The notes beneath the pieces were generated by a model that did no database searches, was not told where the DNA came from, and saw nothing but the letters and a program-made list of their open reading frames with translations. From NCBI RefSeq assembly GCF_000340215.1, contig NW_006921539.1:622471-686470 (forward strand): a stretch of 64,000 nt of DNA. Reading direction: 5' to 3'. This document shows, in pieces, positions 1-9,521 of this stretch. Both the position numbers and the translations under genes were made by a program. Source of the stretch: Pseudocercospora fijiensis CIRAD86. Its lineage: Eukaryota; Ascomycota; Dothideomycetes; Mycosphaerellales; Mycosphaerellaceae. Position 1 is the first letter of the stretch. Each line of letters begins with the position of its first letter.

Positions 1-764
1 TCCGCTCAACCAGAAGTCTGTCGTGGTCGTACACCTTAGCGACTGTGAAAGCAGCTGTCTTGCGCACGTATGGGTCCGGATCCTGTAAGAGTAGCTTGAG
101 CGGCTCTACTGTAGCTTCCACAAACTGCCGTACGTGCACATATGACAGTGTTCGAAGAGCGAGGGCGCGAATCAATGGATTGACGTCGCTCAAGTCGTCC
201 GTAAGAATGGGCAAAGCCTTGAGTGCAATGTCGGGCTTCATGCGCGCGTAGTTGACCAGATAGAGGAAGCACCTGTCGAATGTCAGTCCAGTGAATTTTT
301 TCAAGCAAGACCCAGCTTCAAAAGACGCACATCTTCTTGATTTCAAGGTTCTGGATGCCCATACAATTAATGATGTCGGGAAAGAGAGCTACCATGTCAT
401 TGTTGCTCATAGTCATGTTCGCAACGATCTTCTTGAGCGCAATTCGTTTGGTGAGAAAGTTCTTGTCCTTCTTGCCACCTGTCGAGTTGAGCTCGAGTTT
501 GAGCTCGGCGACCTTGCCCTGTGAGGAACGCGCACAGTGTAAGTATGGACATGAATTGTGAGGCATGTAGAACATCATGATGATTGTAGAATAGCCCAGC
601 TAGCTCATACAGGGTCTGTTGGGGCCGCGGACGCTCGTGGAAGAGCCGCGCACTATGCTGTTCGCTGTTCTCGCAGAGTGCCGCTGGAGAGTGGTGGAGG
701 GGCGTGTGGTGTATGGACGTACTCTGGCGAAGAACTTCGCATCTTGGCCCCCGGCGCCGCTCAT
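1..764 (-). CDS. APL1: AP-2 clathrin adaptor complex, beta subunit (5' part, cut by window edge)
   Basis: Large beta-adaptin subunit of the heterotetrameric AP-2 adaptor, which links clathrin to plasma-membrane cargo in endocytosis. Three exons are readable: 764-723 (14 codons, starting MSGAGGQDAKFFAR), 518-331 and 272-1 running off the window. The introns (722-519 and 330-273) have gtacgt/cacag and gtgcgt/gacag borders, and the frame is kept across both. The joined protein reads GKVAELKLELNS, then IALKKIVANMTMSNNDMVAL and LALRTLSYVHVRQF, the start of the adaptin HEAT solenoid. The N-terminus with K(V/F)FAR followed closely by the solenoid resembles yeast Apl1 more than AP-1 beta, which begins with a RAGL-type segment; hence AP-2. 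AP-1 beta is the alternative. The gene diverges from EMC4 with 381 bp between start codons. The remainder of the subunit lies outside the window. Confidence 0.78.
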
Positions 765-1145
765 GATTCCAGCTCACGCGAGCGCAAGCTCTGTGGCGGT
801 TCAATGTGCCTCTGTATCTCTCATGCAACAGTGCGAGGCTCTGCAGCCAATGCGATTTCGAGGAGACGGCGGTCTTGTGATATCGGGAGATGCGGGGTCT
901 GGTCGTGAAACAATGGCAGCGTTGGTGGAGAGCTGCGCGATTCCGTCAAGTGTCAGTCTCGCGCACGTCGTCGATCGGTCAATGAGGTGAGCCTCTCCTA
1001 CAACTACCCCAGTCGCACTAGCTCTATTGGTCAGACGGACGGCCTGTCGGAAGTGAAGGTTCGTCGTCTTGGCAATCAGCAGCAGCGACATCATCTCGCG
1101 ATTGTGCTTTGATGAAGAGGCAGAAGCGTACTCCTCCACACCACC
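765..1145. other. Intergenic: divergent promoter region of APL1 and EMC4
   Basis: 381 bp between the start codons of the AP-2 beta gene (-) and EMC4 (+). Open frames cross it on both strands, but none has gene-like content. It presumably holds both promoters and 5' UTRs; I see no recognisable TATA box. Confidence 0.6.
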
Positions 1146-1758
1146 ATGGCCGCATCAATCCCAGCACCGCAGCCGCAATGGCTACGCGACCTCAACGCAC
1201 AACCGCTCGTGAAAGCGAAAGCCACGTATCCAGACCCACCGGGCTACAGCGCACCACAAGCCCTCACCAGATCGAGCAATAAGAAAGCCGTCACTGCGAG
1301 GAAACCACCGTCGCCAGAGGAGATGGATAGCTTGAAGCTGAAGAAAGCGTGGGAGCTGGCTCTTGCACCAGCCAAGCAATTGCCCATGAACGCGATAGGG
1401 ATGTACATGACGGGCAACAGCCTGCAGATTTTCAGCATCTTCATGGTCTTCCAGCTGTTCAAGGGACCCATACAGGCTCTCCTCAACATCCAGAACACAT
1501 TTGCAAGGTTGGAAAGCGAGAACAATAGGGAGAAGATGCTGCTGGTCAAGCTGGCATTTATCGGATGCAATCTCTTGGCGCTAGCATTGGGCATATGGAA
1601 AGTTAATGGAATGGGGCTGTTGCCGTAAGTTGCTGCGTTCCTAGCCGCTTCAATATACCGAAGTGACTGACTTGATTCACAGAACGACGAGATCGGACTG
1701 GCTTGCTTGGGAAACGGAGCGAGAACCGCTGGAACGGGCATATTTTGTGCCTTCGTAA
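1146..1758 (+). CDS. EMC4: ER membrane protein complex subunit 4
   Basis: EMC4 is a membrane subunit of the ER membrane protein complex, an insertase for tail-anchored and multipass proteins. Exons are 1146-1624 and 1683-1758; the 58-bp intron has gtaagt and ttcacag borders and the frame closes exactly to give 184 aa, close to the family length of about 183. Visible features are a polar N-terminus with an early MAASIPAPQPQWL stretch, the DSLKLKKAWELALAPAKQLP segment, the conserved GNSLQIFSIFMVFQLFKGPI stretch (first membrane segment, about residues 95-115), and a second hydrophobic segment LVKLAFIGCNLLALALGIWK (about 135-155). It ends in an SDWLAWE-type tail supplied by exon 2. The start codon follows CACC in a good context, right after the short upstream region shared with the AP-2 beta gene. 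Confidence 0.93.
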
Positions 1759-2623
1759 CAATAGAGCATAGTATGACATACAATGATACCCTTTAGACCT
1801 CCTAGCCATCGGGGTGGGAGTCGAATTGTAAGAAATCTCTTGTCAAAAATTATGTACCGATCAGGTGGCGGAGACCTCAGTCTGCCCCGACTTGCTCCAG
1901 GAAGTTCTCCCTACATGCAGAGGACGTGCAAGGCCCGCAACAACATGTAAGTCCATGTCAGCCTTCACCTATCCTAGATGATAGATCGTATCTCTTCCAG
2001 TACATCGTGTTTCAGCGGCGAGCGAGCGCCCGGCCGCCACGCCGCCCCGATCACTCCTCTGCGCCAGCCGACCTCCTTCCACCTCACGCAGAATCTCAAC
2101 GGCCGCGCAGCGGCAGCACCCGCATCAGAAAGCAACCTCTATAAACGAAAACAAAATCTCATCAGCCAATCAAACAAGTTCAAAGTCCAAATGGTGTCCC
2201 CTGGGTTTCTTTGCTTGACTCCTCAGACAAGATCTAGGAGAGATTCGTTTCGGAAACACAATCAGGTGGCTTCGCTGGGTATCTAAGACGTGAGTGCGTT
2301 TCTTGTACTCGCATCGATAGATACTTCTTCTCTTCTTTCAATTCCGAAAGAGAAACTCAATAAAGCTCGTATTCAATTCTGAATATGGGCTTTGAGTTTT
2401 TGAAGTTTTGAATCCCTGTTTCCAGATTCGAGAGGGAGCGAGGAATGAGGTGTCGAAAGGGAAAGATTGGAAAGGGGAGGTAATCAGTCATTTAGTGGCT
2501 GAGAAGAAAGGTTTACTGGCGGTCGCTGTGACGAGTATGAGAAATATGCGATAGAGACTTTGGATCCGAAGGCTTGAATAGAAGAATACCTATCACCATG
2601 CTTGTCTCGTGCACCCGCCCTAT
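1759..2623. other. Intergenic, no supportable gene
   Basis: 865 bp downstream of EMC4. Two short frames (about 1926-2286) are proline/arginine-rich with no family resemblance and are not called. Nothing else recognisable is present. The right-hand side is rich in GA and AT runs that could be 3' or 5' UTR. Confidence 0.5.
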
Positions 2624-2870
2624 CTAATGATTATGAGTAACGGTCTTGTAAGTCTTGTGCACCTGATTAACAGTGCGTCTCGCAATACTCGACCTCTTAA
2701 CCATCTTCTTCTCAACAGCATCAACCTCAACACACCCATCAACATCCTCAAACTCACAAATCGGGAAAAGAGTCTTAGTATCCATATCACAGCACTTCCC
2801 ATCAATACCGCAAAAGTCCGGACCCCAGGAAGTCTCGCTCGAGCACAAGAAGCACAATTCAGTCCTTTCA
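2624..2870 (-). pseudogene. Headless C-terminal fragment of a cysteine-rich fungal protein
   Basis: The reverse strand has a coherent open stretch ending in the stop at 2626-2624. It contains LCFLCSSETSWGPDF, then CGIDGKCCDMDTKTLFPICE, and a C-terminus with SYK-like residues ending KTYKTVTHNH. The ETSWGPDF followed by a CDM-T box and a late lysine/tyrosine/threonine tail matches, from memory, the C-terminus of a family of small secreted proteins of filamentous ascomycetes; this is recognition of a pattern, not a search result. Upstream there is no in-frame ATG: a TGA lies just before the block and no signal-peptide exon is visible. It is therefore either a broken gene or one whose first exon I cannot find. 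The block is only about 70 bp from the oppositely oriented exon at 2942. Confidence 0.4.
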
Positions 2871-2941
2871 ACATGTAAGCCTCAACTAACCACCATCTCA
2901 ACGTACACCAAAGGACCTAAAAGTAACAATTACCAGACCAG

Positions 2942-3534
2942 GTCAGAATTTAACCGTCACCTTCAGCGCCGACGGAGCAGACGAATGTCCAACCAAAAAC
3001 TCCCTCTCAGGAATCTCATTCTCAACCTACAACATCCCCCCACAAACAACATGCTACAATCTCGCCACCCTGTTTTCCTCAAACAGCACCTCAGGCCACA
3101 CAGTCGCAAACGAAACCTACTCGGTGAACCAAACCTACACCCTGTACAACCAAAACCTCTATTCCTCCTCCACAAACTACTCCCGCATCCGGTACCAACA
3201 AGTCAACGAAACCGGCGACACCGGATCCGGCGAAGATGCCGCGATTTTCTTCACGGTATGGAGCGGTCTGGATTGTGAGCAAGCAGCCAATGGTCCGGAT
3301 CAACTTGGCGGACAGCCGTATTATGTTTGGACATGTCAGAGTGAGACGGAAGCGGGAGAGTGCTATACGGTGCCGATTTCGATTCAAAGTTTTTCGATTG
3401 GACGGGTTTCGACCACTTACTCCTACGCGGACAAGTGTTTTAAAGCAGAGGAGCGTGGAGCTGCTGGGAGGATTGAAGCTGCTAACTTTGGATTGTTTGC
3501 GGCGATGTTGTTGGCGATGTACTTGGTCGTTTAG
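2942..3534 (+). CDS. Secreted, N-glycosylated, probably GPI-anchored surface protein (3' exon; start not found)
   Basis: Unrecognised family. The open stretch reads from about QNLTVTFSADGADECPTKN to the stop at 3532-3534. It holds at least five N-glycosylation sequons (NLT, NST, NET, NQT, NET), paired cysteines and tryptophans (WSGLDCE, VWTCQ, GECYT), and a hydrophobic C-terminus (AANFGLFAAMLLAMYLVV) after a small-residue region, as in GPI-anchored cell-wall proteins. The exon start is inferred from an acceptor (gaccag) after a gtaagc donor at 2875. Upstream no ATG-initiated signal-peptide exon could be joined convincingly: the frames reaching this donor begin with GTG codons or overlap the opposite-strand reading at 2624-2870. 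Treat the 5' end as unresolved. The first half is C/A-rich and the second half G/T-rich with a sharp switch near 3230. Confidence 0.5.
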
Positions 3535-3826
3535 AGATCGGATAGGGGATTCACTTACGACTACTTCGTGTGGGGTTCCCCAGAACCTGGTCGGTCGGTA
3601 TGGTCTTAGATGTCAGTGACGATTTCGTACTTAACCAGAATCGATGAGGGCAACCAACCGTGCCAGATACGACTGTCAAAAGGACTGAGGACGAAAGACC
3701 CAAAAGAGATTTCACATCACATTACTACATTTTCAAAAACATAGCTCTCAAGAGAGAAAAAAAAAGGCTGTCACAGCCTGCCGCAGAACGCCGATCACCA
3801 CATCAATGCACATACGTATTCGCTAA

Positions 3827-5974
3827 TCAATCCACTTTTCCGCCTTGCCCCGAATTACCCCCAAGCAGACCGTTCATGCCACTGCCCTTTTCATCAAGTC
3901 TGATGTAACCACCCGCTCTCGGCAAATGTCTTCGTCCCCAGATGAAGCCTCCGAGTAGCATGCCGATTAAAATACCGCCCGACACGAGCGGATGCTCCCA
4001 TATTTGGCCCTTGACTGCCCACCAAATGTGTCCGATGGCGTTTGTCGTGCTCTTTGCGGCAATCTTAGGTGGGTTGGCGACGATTCGTGGCAGAGTTTCC
4101 AATATCGACGTTCGAGAGGGTACGATTGGATTGCCAGTCATGGTCACGTCCCAGTAGCGGTGGTTGGCCTCGTCATTAACAACGACCTTCTCACCATCTG
4201 CAACGCTGATGCCAAAAGTGGTTTTGATCCAGCGTTCCCAAAAGACACCGTCAACCCATGCGAATCCAACTTCTTTCCTCTCGATGTCGTCCATGTTGAT
4301 TCGTATACTCTTTGCTGCCCGAAGAGCGCGTTGGTCGTTCCGGTCCTCTGCTTCCTCAATTCGCAGCTGTTTGGCATCACGGAGCTCTTGTCTTTCGAGT
4401 TGGAAAGCCTGAGTTTGCTTGTCGATCCATTCCAATGCGGCGTTCTTGATCTCACGCTTGGCGATAGTGAACTCCTCGGGTCGATCTCGAGAGAGAATGC
4501 CAAGTACCACAAGCTTGCCATCCATGATCTCTCTGGCGTTAGAAGCGGTAAGCTCCGGCACAATAGGCAGCCAAACTGACTTCATCCAGTTAAGCACTCG
4601 CCTGTAATCACGAATCTGCTGAGGTGCTAAAGCATCGTAATACGTTGCCTTACCATCTCTGCTGACGAGCAGACGAGGCCAAGAACGGATCTTGTATCTT
4701 TCGCAAAGATCTGGGTCGTCGGTCTTTACAAGTTTGGCATGGCCGACCAGGCTAAGGGTCAATCTCTCAAGTGCGGCAAAATCCTCGCTTGTGGTAGCCT
4801 CATCATAGAAGTAGACGAAGATGACCTCTTCTTTCTTCTCCATCTCCTCAAATGCTGCGGCATCGACAGTCGGAATGCCCTGACCCATGTCGATGGCCTT
4901 GTTCGCGAATGCTATAAGATCGCCAAGACCACGAAGTCCATCGTACTCGATCTTCTCTCCGCCACGGAAGAACATGATGGTTGGGTATCCTCGGACCTTG
5001 ACATCCTTGCACAGCCTCTTTTCGCTCTCACAGTTGACTTCGCCAATGTTGAGCTTCCCTTGCATCTGTCGTGCCATGCTTTGCCAACTCGGAGCCATAG
5101 CCTGGCAGTGGTGACACCAAGGTGCGTAGAACTTGATGAACCATGGCTCGCGGGTTGTTGTAACGAGACGCTGAAAGTTCTCAGCGGTCAAAGACAAGCT
5201 CTTTCCGGCTGGGTTCGGAGTCTGCTTCGCAGATGGGCTGAGAATCTTTGTTGCTTCGAGCGTCGACTTCGCAGAGCCTGCTGCGACCCTATCACCGCTG
5301 CCTTTTGCGACAGGGGCTACTATCTCCGGCTGTGGTGGTGCAATCTTGTCTCCAACCTTGGGCAGATTCGGGCCATCTTTAGGTCGCGAGCCAGGTTTGG
5401 CAGTCTCCAGGACCTGCTCCACCCACTTGCTCATTTGCGATAGGTCTTTCGCTCCGACTTTCTTCTCCACCTCCTTTCCATCTTTGTACAATATTACAGT
5501 CGGGAATGATCCAATCCCTTTCTGAGAGCAAGCATCGCCATACGCAACACAATCCACTTTCGCGAATTTGAAGTTGTAAAAGCGCGTGAAGCTGTTCATG
5601 TCATCGTGCGTCTCGCCACTCCCGGGCGTCTGCGGTAGAGGATCCAGAGTATAGTAGAATTCATACAAAGTCTGTAGAGTAGGCGCGAATGCTTTACAGT
5701 GGTGGCAGTACGGACTAAAGTATTCGACCATCCAGTAGCCGTCCTTTATGCTGTCGTCGATCTTGTCGCCTGGAAGTTCGGGGAAAGGAGGCACCTTCTT
5801 GCTATTGAATGTTGTGCCTTCGCTGGTGGCATCATCTGCCCGCTTCACTAATCGCTTGCCTGGAGTTGCGAGTTGTGCCGCTTCATGTTCTATCCGGCCT
5901 TCAGAGTGCGGAGTAGCTCCTGCCGATACCAGCAGAGGCAGCGCGAACCAGCGCCAAATGGATGAGGTGCGCAT
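3827..5974 (-). CDS. ER transmembrane protein disulfide isomerase, EPS1-like, two thioredoxin domains
   Basis: Intronless 715-aa protein. The start at 5974 begins a signal peptide (MRTSSIWRWFALPLLVSAGA). Thioredoxin domain 1 (about residues 55-195) carries SPYCHHCKAF with the active-site CHHC at 90-93. Domain 2 (about 255-370) carries APWCHHCQAM with CHHC at 287-290. Each domain has its cis-proline region (GSFPTVILY and VRGYPTIMFF). A third, degenerate thioredoxin-like region follows, then a charged coiled-coil-like stretch (about 540-590) and a single membrane span near residues 661-680 (VSGGILIGMLLGGFIWG), with a short glycine-rich tail. Architecture and length match yeast Eps1 (about 700 aa), a membrane PDI involved in ER quality control, so disulfide exchange on ER clients is the likely role. 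Both active sites have CHHC rather than CGHC. It diverges from the complex I gene on its right. Confidence 0.85.
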   Translation of the reverse strand: MRTSSIWRWFALPLLVSAGATPHSEGRIEHEAAQLATPGKRLVKRADDATSEGTTFNSKKVPPFPELPGDKIDDSIKDGYWMVEYFSPYCHHCKAFAPTLQTLYEFYYTLDPLPQTPGSGETHDDMNSFTRFYNFKFAKVDCVAYGDACSQKGIGSFPTVILYKDGKEVEKKVGAKDLSQMSKWVEQVLETAKPGSRPKDGPNLPKVGDKIAPPQPEIVAPVAKGSGDRVAAGSAKSTLEATKILSPSAKQTPNPAGKSLSLTAENFQRLVTTTREPWFIKFYAPWCHHCQAMAPSWQSMARQMQGKLNIGEVNCESEKRLCKDVKVRGYPTIMFFRGGEKIEYDGLRGLGDLIAFANKAIDMGQGIPTVDAAAFEEMEKKEEVIFVYFYDEATTSEDFAALERLTLSLVGHAKLVKTDDPDLCERYKIRSWPRLLVSRDGKATYYDALAPQQIRDYRRVLNWMKSVWLPIVPELTASNAREIMDGKLVVLGILSRDRPEEFTIAKREIKNAALEWIDKQTQAFQLERQELRDAKQLRIEEAEDRNDQRALRAAKSIRINMDDIERKEVGFAWVDGVFWERWIKTTFGISVADGEKVVVNDEANHRYWDVTMTGNPIVPSRTSILETLPRIVANPPKIAAKSTTNAIGHIWWAVKGQIWEHPLVSGGILIGMLLGGFIWGRRHLPRAGGYIRLDEKGSGMNGLLGGNSGQGGKVD

Positions 5975-6429
5975 GATGTGGGTGTGGTATGGGCACTAGG
6001 CCCGCGAGATCTGCTGACGCCTGCAGCAGGAATGAGATTTCTCGCGACCTGTGTTGAGGTTTCGTGGCAAGTTCGTTGGGTTGGGTTGGGTGTCGGTGGG
6101 TGGGGGCGGTGTTCAGGTCGTTGTTTCCTGGGTCGGCGACAATATGGCACGTGAAGCGAGCGACAACTAGCTGGTATTAGGGATGCGGGCGGGCGTTGAG
6201 CAATTGCAGGTGGTATGGAGCATGGACTGTCTTGTGGCTAAGTAGGAGTCGCCCTCCGCCCTCCGCCCTCCGCGTGGACGCCGACCCACCAGCGAAAGCG
6301 CAACCAATCAGAGCCTCGCCGCTTCTGCTTGTCATGCCAATCGCCGCCAATGGTCAACTGAGCTCATCATCCAAACACTTTCCGCCCTCCACCTCTACTA
6401 TCCATTGCCCCCTCAACAACACCGCAAAT
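5975..6429. other. Intergenic: divergent promoter region of the PDI-like gene and NDUFA5
   Basis: 455 bp. It contains a perfect short tandem repeat (three CCCTCCG units around 6250-6275) and three CCAAT boxes on the side of the complex I gene, listed separately. No coding content. Confidence 0.6.
6304..6351 (+). promoter_or_regulatory. Cluster of three CCAAT boxes upstream of NDUFA5
   Basis: CCAAT occurs at 6304-6308, 6337-6341 and 6347-6351, about 80-125 bp before the start codon at 6430, all in the same orientation. In ascomycetes the CCAAT-binding Hap complex activates respiratory-chain genes, which fits this gene's product. Function here is an inference. Confidence 0.5.
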
Positions 6430-7212
6430 ATGAGGGCAGCACTCAGACTCCTCGCCTCCGTCCAGCGGAGCACCCAATTCCTCGAGACTGGTGCTCCCAC
6501 CGGCCTGACAGGTCTTCTCACACACTCCAGCCCGCGAACCACACTCCTCTTCCTCTACCACGACACTCTCGACAGGTTAAAAGCGCTTCCAGAACATAGC
6601 TTATATCGACAATCTACAGAAGCGCTGACGAAACACCGCCTAAAGATTCTAGAAGAGACCAAGCCACAAGGCCTGGAAGAATGGCAGAAGCGTGTGGCAT
6701 CGGTTGCGGAAGGCAACACGGACGCCTTCAAGAAGTTTCCAACCTTGTCAGGAGATGGCTACAACATCGTCTGGAAAGAGGGGGTAAATGACGATATTCC
6801 AGACCCAGATGACAACGTGGAATACAAGGGCCCAGCGCAACCAGAAGGTCTAAGGTCAGCAGAGGAGAGGGCAAACCAACATATTGCGCTTTCAGCCGAC
6901 CCGATCACGGATCGCGCAAATGTGCCGAGAATAGAGGGTGAGCCGTCACTTACGGCAGCGCAGATCAACGAGATTGAGGCGAAGATCGGTGCGGGATTGA
7001 TTGAGGAGGTCATCCAGGTTGCTGAGGGCGAGCATGAACTTGTCAGGACACTGGCAGAGGCGCAAGTGTAAGTTCACAAGAGGTGCAGTTTCGGATGAAC
7101 AGAGGATGCTAACGTTTGCCACAGTTGGGAGGACCTTGAGGAAAAGCCACAGCCAGGCCAGTGGAAGTACCATGAACGGGACACCCATACTGGCAAGACC
7201 CAGGCACCATAA
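6430..7212 (+). CDS. Mitochondrial complex I subunit NDUFA5 / 29.9 kDa (ETC complex I subunit family)
   Basis: Accessory subunit of NADH:ubiquinone oxidoreductase in the peripheral arm. Exons are 6430-7067 and 7125-7212, with a 57-bp intron (gtaagt, branch-like tgctaac, ccacag); the spliced product is 241 aa. The N-terminus (MRAALRLLASVQRSTQFLE) is arginine-rich and looks like a mitochondrial presequence. Next come TGLTGLLTHSSPRTTLLFLY and HDTLDRLKALPEHSLYRQST, the family signature region, then EWQKRVASVAEG. The C-terminal extension with WEDLEEKPQPGQWKYHERD is typical of the fungal, longer form. The start at 6430 was chosen over the upstream in-frame open sequence because it begins the presequence. 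CCAAT boxes lie upstream. Confidence 0.9.
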
Positions 7213-7712
7213 GTGCTGGAGTACGCAATTCATGCATCAGGCGAACTTGCTCTAATATCTCGTCTGACCTTTAGAGCGATGCGTCCAGCGCTTTGTATAT
7301 ATGTAAAAGATACCACGAATGTCTGCCCAACAAGCAGCACGCAATGTCCTCTTAGTCTTCACAGCCCGAGACCGCAATTGGTCTAGAGTTGAAGGCCTAT
7401 ATCTCCACTGCAAGACTTTAAAGCTTCTCGACTGCGACATAGTGTGCCTGCCAATTGCTAGCCCGGAAAAGCAAGCATTGTAGGCTTCTACAACACCTTG
7501 AGGCCAGCCAGTTCTGTGATATTGGCATGAGGCGCTTGACACTCCGCCAAACATAGCGTCCGACGCAATGATCTCAATATGTCTCCTTAGCTTTGAATTC
7601 TGGTCCCCTGCCCAAACTCCGTCAGGCTGCTGACTAACGAGCAACCAAGCTCGGATACGAGCGAACGACTCCACTTCCGCAGGCATCGACCTGTTCACGA
7701 AAGCTTTGGGCG
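7213..7712. other. Intergenic, nothing recognised
   Basis: 500 bp between NDUFA5 and the Zn2Cys6 regulator gene. A long reverse-strand open frame overlaps it and the first part of the regulator, but its residues show no family character and it is the shadow of the regulator's codons. Confidence 0.55.
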
Positions 7713-9521
7713 ATGAGCGATGCGATGGACGGTGCAGTCGGAATCCCCGCCACGCCGAATGGCAACAACAACAACAACAACAACAACGCGAGTCCTCCGT
7801 CGCAAGGCCAGAAACGCCAACGAGCAAAGCAAGCCTGCGAACCTTGCAGATTGCGGAAACGACGCTGCGATGGAAACCAGCCGTGCAACATGTGCACCCA
7901 ATTTGAATATAAATGTTACTTCGAAAAGCATCCAAGAAAGCGCAGCAAGCTTGTGGAAAAACATGCGATAGCAGATGCTCAGCTCACGCTTGCTCACGCT
8001 GATATCAAAGCCGAACCTGGATCTAATGGCCCAACTACAGAGGACTTGTCCAAAATGCGCGCACTCGAAGCCAACAGTGGGATCGCATTCACACGACTGC
8101 TGGGCATGAAACTGGACCCAAGCAGTCGACCGAAGCTATTCACGTTTGGGTGGAACCTGGGAAGCAGCGCATACCAGCCACCGCCTTCGGTAGACATAAC
8201 CACAATTCTGGATCGACATCAGATGCATGCGGTAGCACTACTCTTCTTTCAGAATGTTCACCCTATATACGGATTCCTTGACAAGGAATGGGTCATGGAA
8301 GGAATTTCACAGAGATGGGCCAGACCTGGGGAATGCGCAGTGCCCGACCATATCCTGTGTGGCGTGGCAGCGATCGGTATCCTGTTCTCGCCCGATGGAA
8401 CCTTAGTCCCAGTCCTGCCACGGCTTGTGGATGCGCAGAAGCAGGCTCTAGAGAGTACAAGCACAATGCAGCCACCGAACCTCACGGATGTCCAATCATG
8501 GATATTGCGATGCCTTACGCTACGTGTAACGGACCATCCACACGCCACTTGGATCGCAACTTGCACGGCAATGCATCTTGTTGAGTCTGTCGGCTTGCAA
8601 TTGGAAGCAAGCACGTCTGTCTTGCATCCTGCTGCGAATGATTCGAATAACCCTGAGCTCCGTCGAAGAGCATTTTGGGTCGCACGGATGCTGAATTCGT
8701 GGGTCAGCTTTGAGTACGGCAGGACGAGGGTGGCGCTTCGAGGCATTACGGCTCAACTCCCAACATCGGGCGAAGGCGACTACACCACAGATTACATCAA
8801 CCTGTACAGTATTTCATGTTGCTTGGACCCAGAGCAATCAGATAAAGCCGGGCAATGGGAAGAGTTTCTCAGTCAACTCGATGCGTACGAACCGCCCCAC
8901 GATGGGATTGCATTGTCAAAAGCAAATCTCGCGCTGTGTGGCTATCGGCGATTGCGCTTGGCGAACCCCAACCTATCACCAGATGTCATCAACCGAATCA
9001 TCAACATAGGCCTGGGCGGGCTTGATGCGGCGCGGAGGATGGCCGAGCAGGGAATGCCTTGGTGGCATGTGGCCAACGTGCCTTTCCAAGTTATCTGTGT
9101 CTTTCTGGCTATGGACGGCCGCGAGTCACTGTCGCACCTTTCGACGGCAATGCGCACACTGGAGTTCGTGGTTGAGCGGTTTCGCACAGTAGCCATGAAA
9201 GAGGCACTCAAGACAGCTCGATTCCTGGTTAGGCTGTCGAAGAGGAGAAAAGACGAGGACTCCGAAGTGCTTGGACTCAGCTTGCAGAAAGCCGCGGCAG
9301 AAGATCCCGCTCCTGAAAACCTGAAGGGAGCACAAGCTCAGCAGCAAATTCCGAACGGCGCAAACGCGGATGGCATGGATGAATTGCCCAGAGATGCTGC
9401 AACGGGCTCGAGCAATGAGGACTGGAGTATGGACATGCTGGACTCACAATTTGACTGGAACTATTTCCTGACGAACGACTTACCCGCTTTCGGCACGATA
9501 GCCCCCGATGGAACAATGTAG
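7713..9521 (+). CDS. Zn2Cys6 (fungal binuclear cluster) transcription factor
   Basis: 602-aa sequence-specific DNA-binding regulator, no intron seen. The binuclear zinc cluster is at residues 42-68 (Cys 42, 45, 52, 58, 61, 68; spacing C-x2-C-x6-C-x5-C-x2-C-x6-C) preceded by the basic stretch QKRQRAKQ and followed by RKRSK. Before it lies an asparagine run encoded by an AAC microsatellite (about 7765-7790), likely variable in length. The middle region (about 170-400: FFQNVHPIYGFLDKEW, then ARMLNSWVSFEYGR) is the fungal-specific transcription factor domain. An acidic, aromatic C-terminus (DWSMDMLDSQFDWNYFL) could be an activation domain. Target genes cannot be read from the sequence. Start: first ATG of the frame, just ahead of MSDAMDGAVG. 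Confidence 0.88.
   Translation: MSDAMDGAVGIPATPNGNNNNNNNNASPPSQGQKRQRAKQACEPCRLRKRRCDGNQPCNMCTQFEYKCYFEKHPRKRSKLVEKHAIADAQLTLAHADIKAEPGSNGPTTEDLSKMRALEANSGIAFTRLLGMKLDPSSRPKLFTFGWNLGSSAYQPPPSVDITTILDRHQMHAVALLFFQNVHPIYGFLDKEWVMEGISQRWARPGECAVPDHILCGVAAIGILFSPDGTLVPVLPRLVDAQKQALESTSTMQPPNLTDVQSWILRCLTLRVTDHPHATWIATCTAMHLVESVGLQLEASTSVLHPAANDSNNPELRRRAFWVARMLNSWVSFEYGRTRVALRGITAQLPTSGEGDYTTDYINLYSISCCLDPEQSDKAGQWEEFLSQLDAYEPPHDGIALSKANLALCGYRRLRLANPNLSPDVINRIINIGLGGLDAARRMAEQGMPWWHVANVPFQVICVFLAMDGRESLSHLSTAMRTLEFVVERFRTVAMKEALKTARFLVRLSKRRKDEDSEVLGLSLQKAAAEDPAPENLKGAQAQQQIPNGANADGMDELPRDAATGSSNEDWSMDMLDSQFDWNYFLTNDLPAFGTIAPDGTM

Noticed and set aside
1926..2286. Small proline/arginine-rich plus-strand frames after EMC4
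   Set aside because: No family pattern, no plausible splice structure, and composition like UTR sequence.
7252..7935. Reverse-strand frame of 227 codons
   Set aside because: Antisense to the regulator's start and promoter, with cysteine/arginine-rich composition and no domain.
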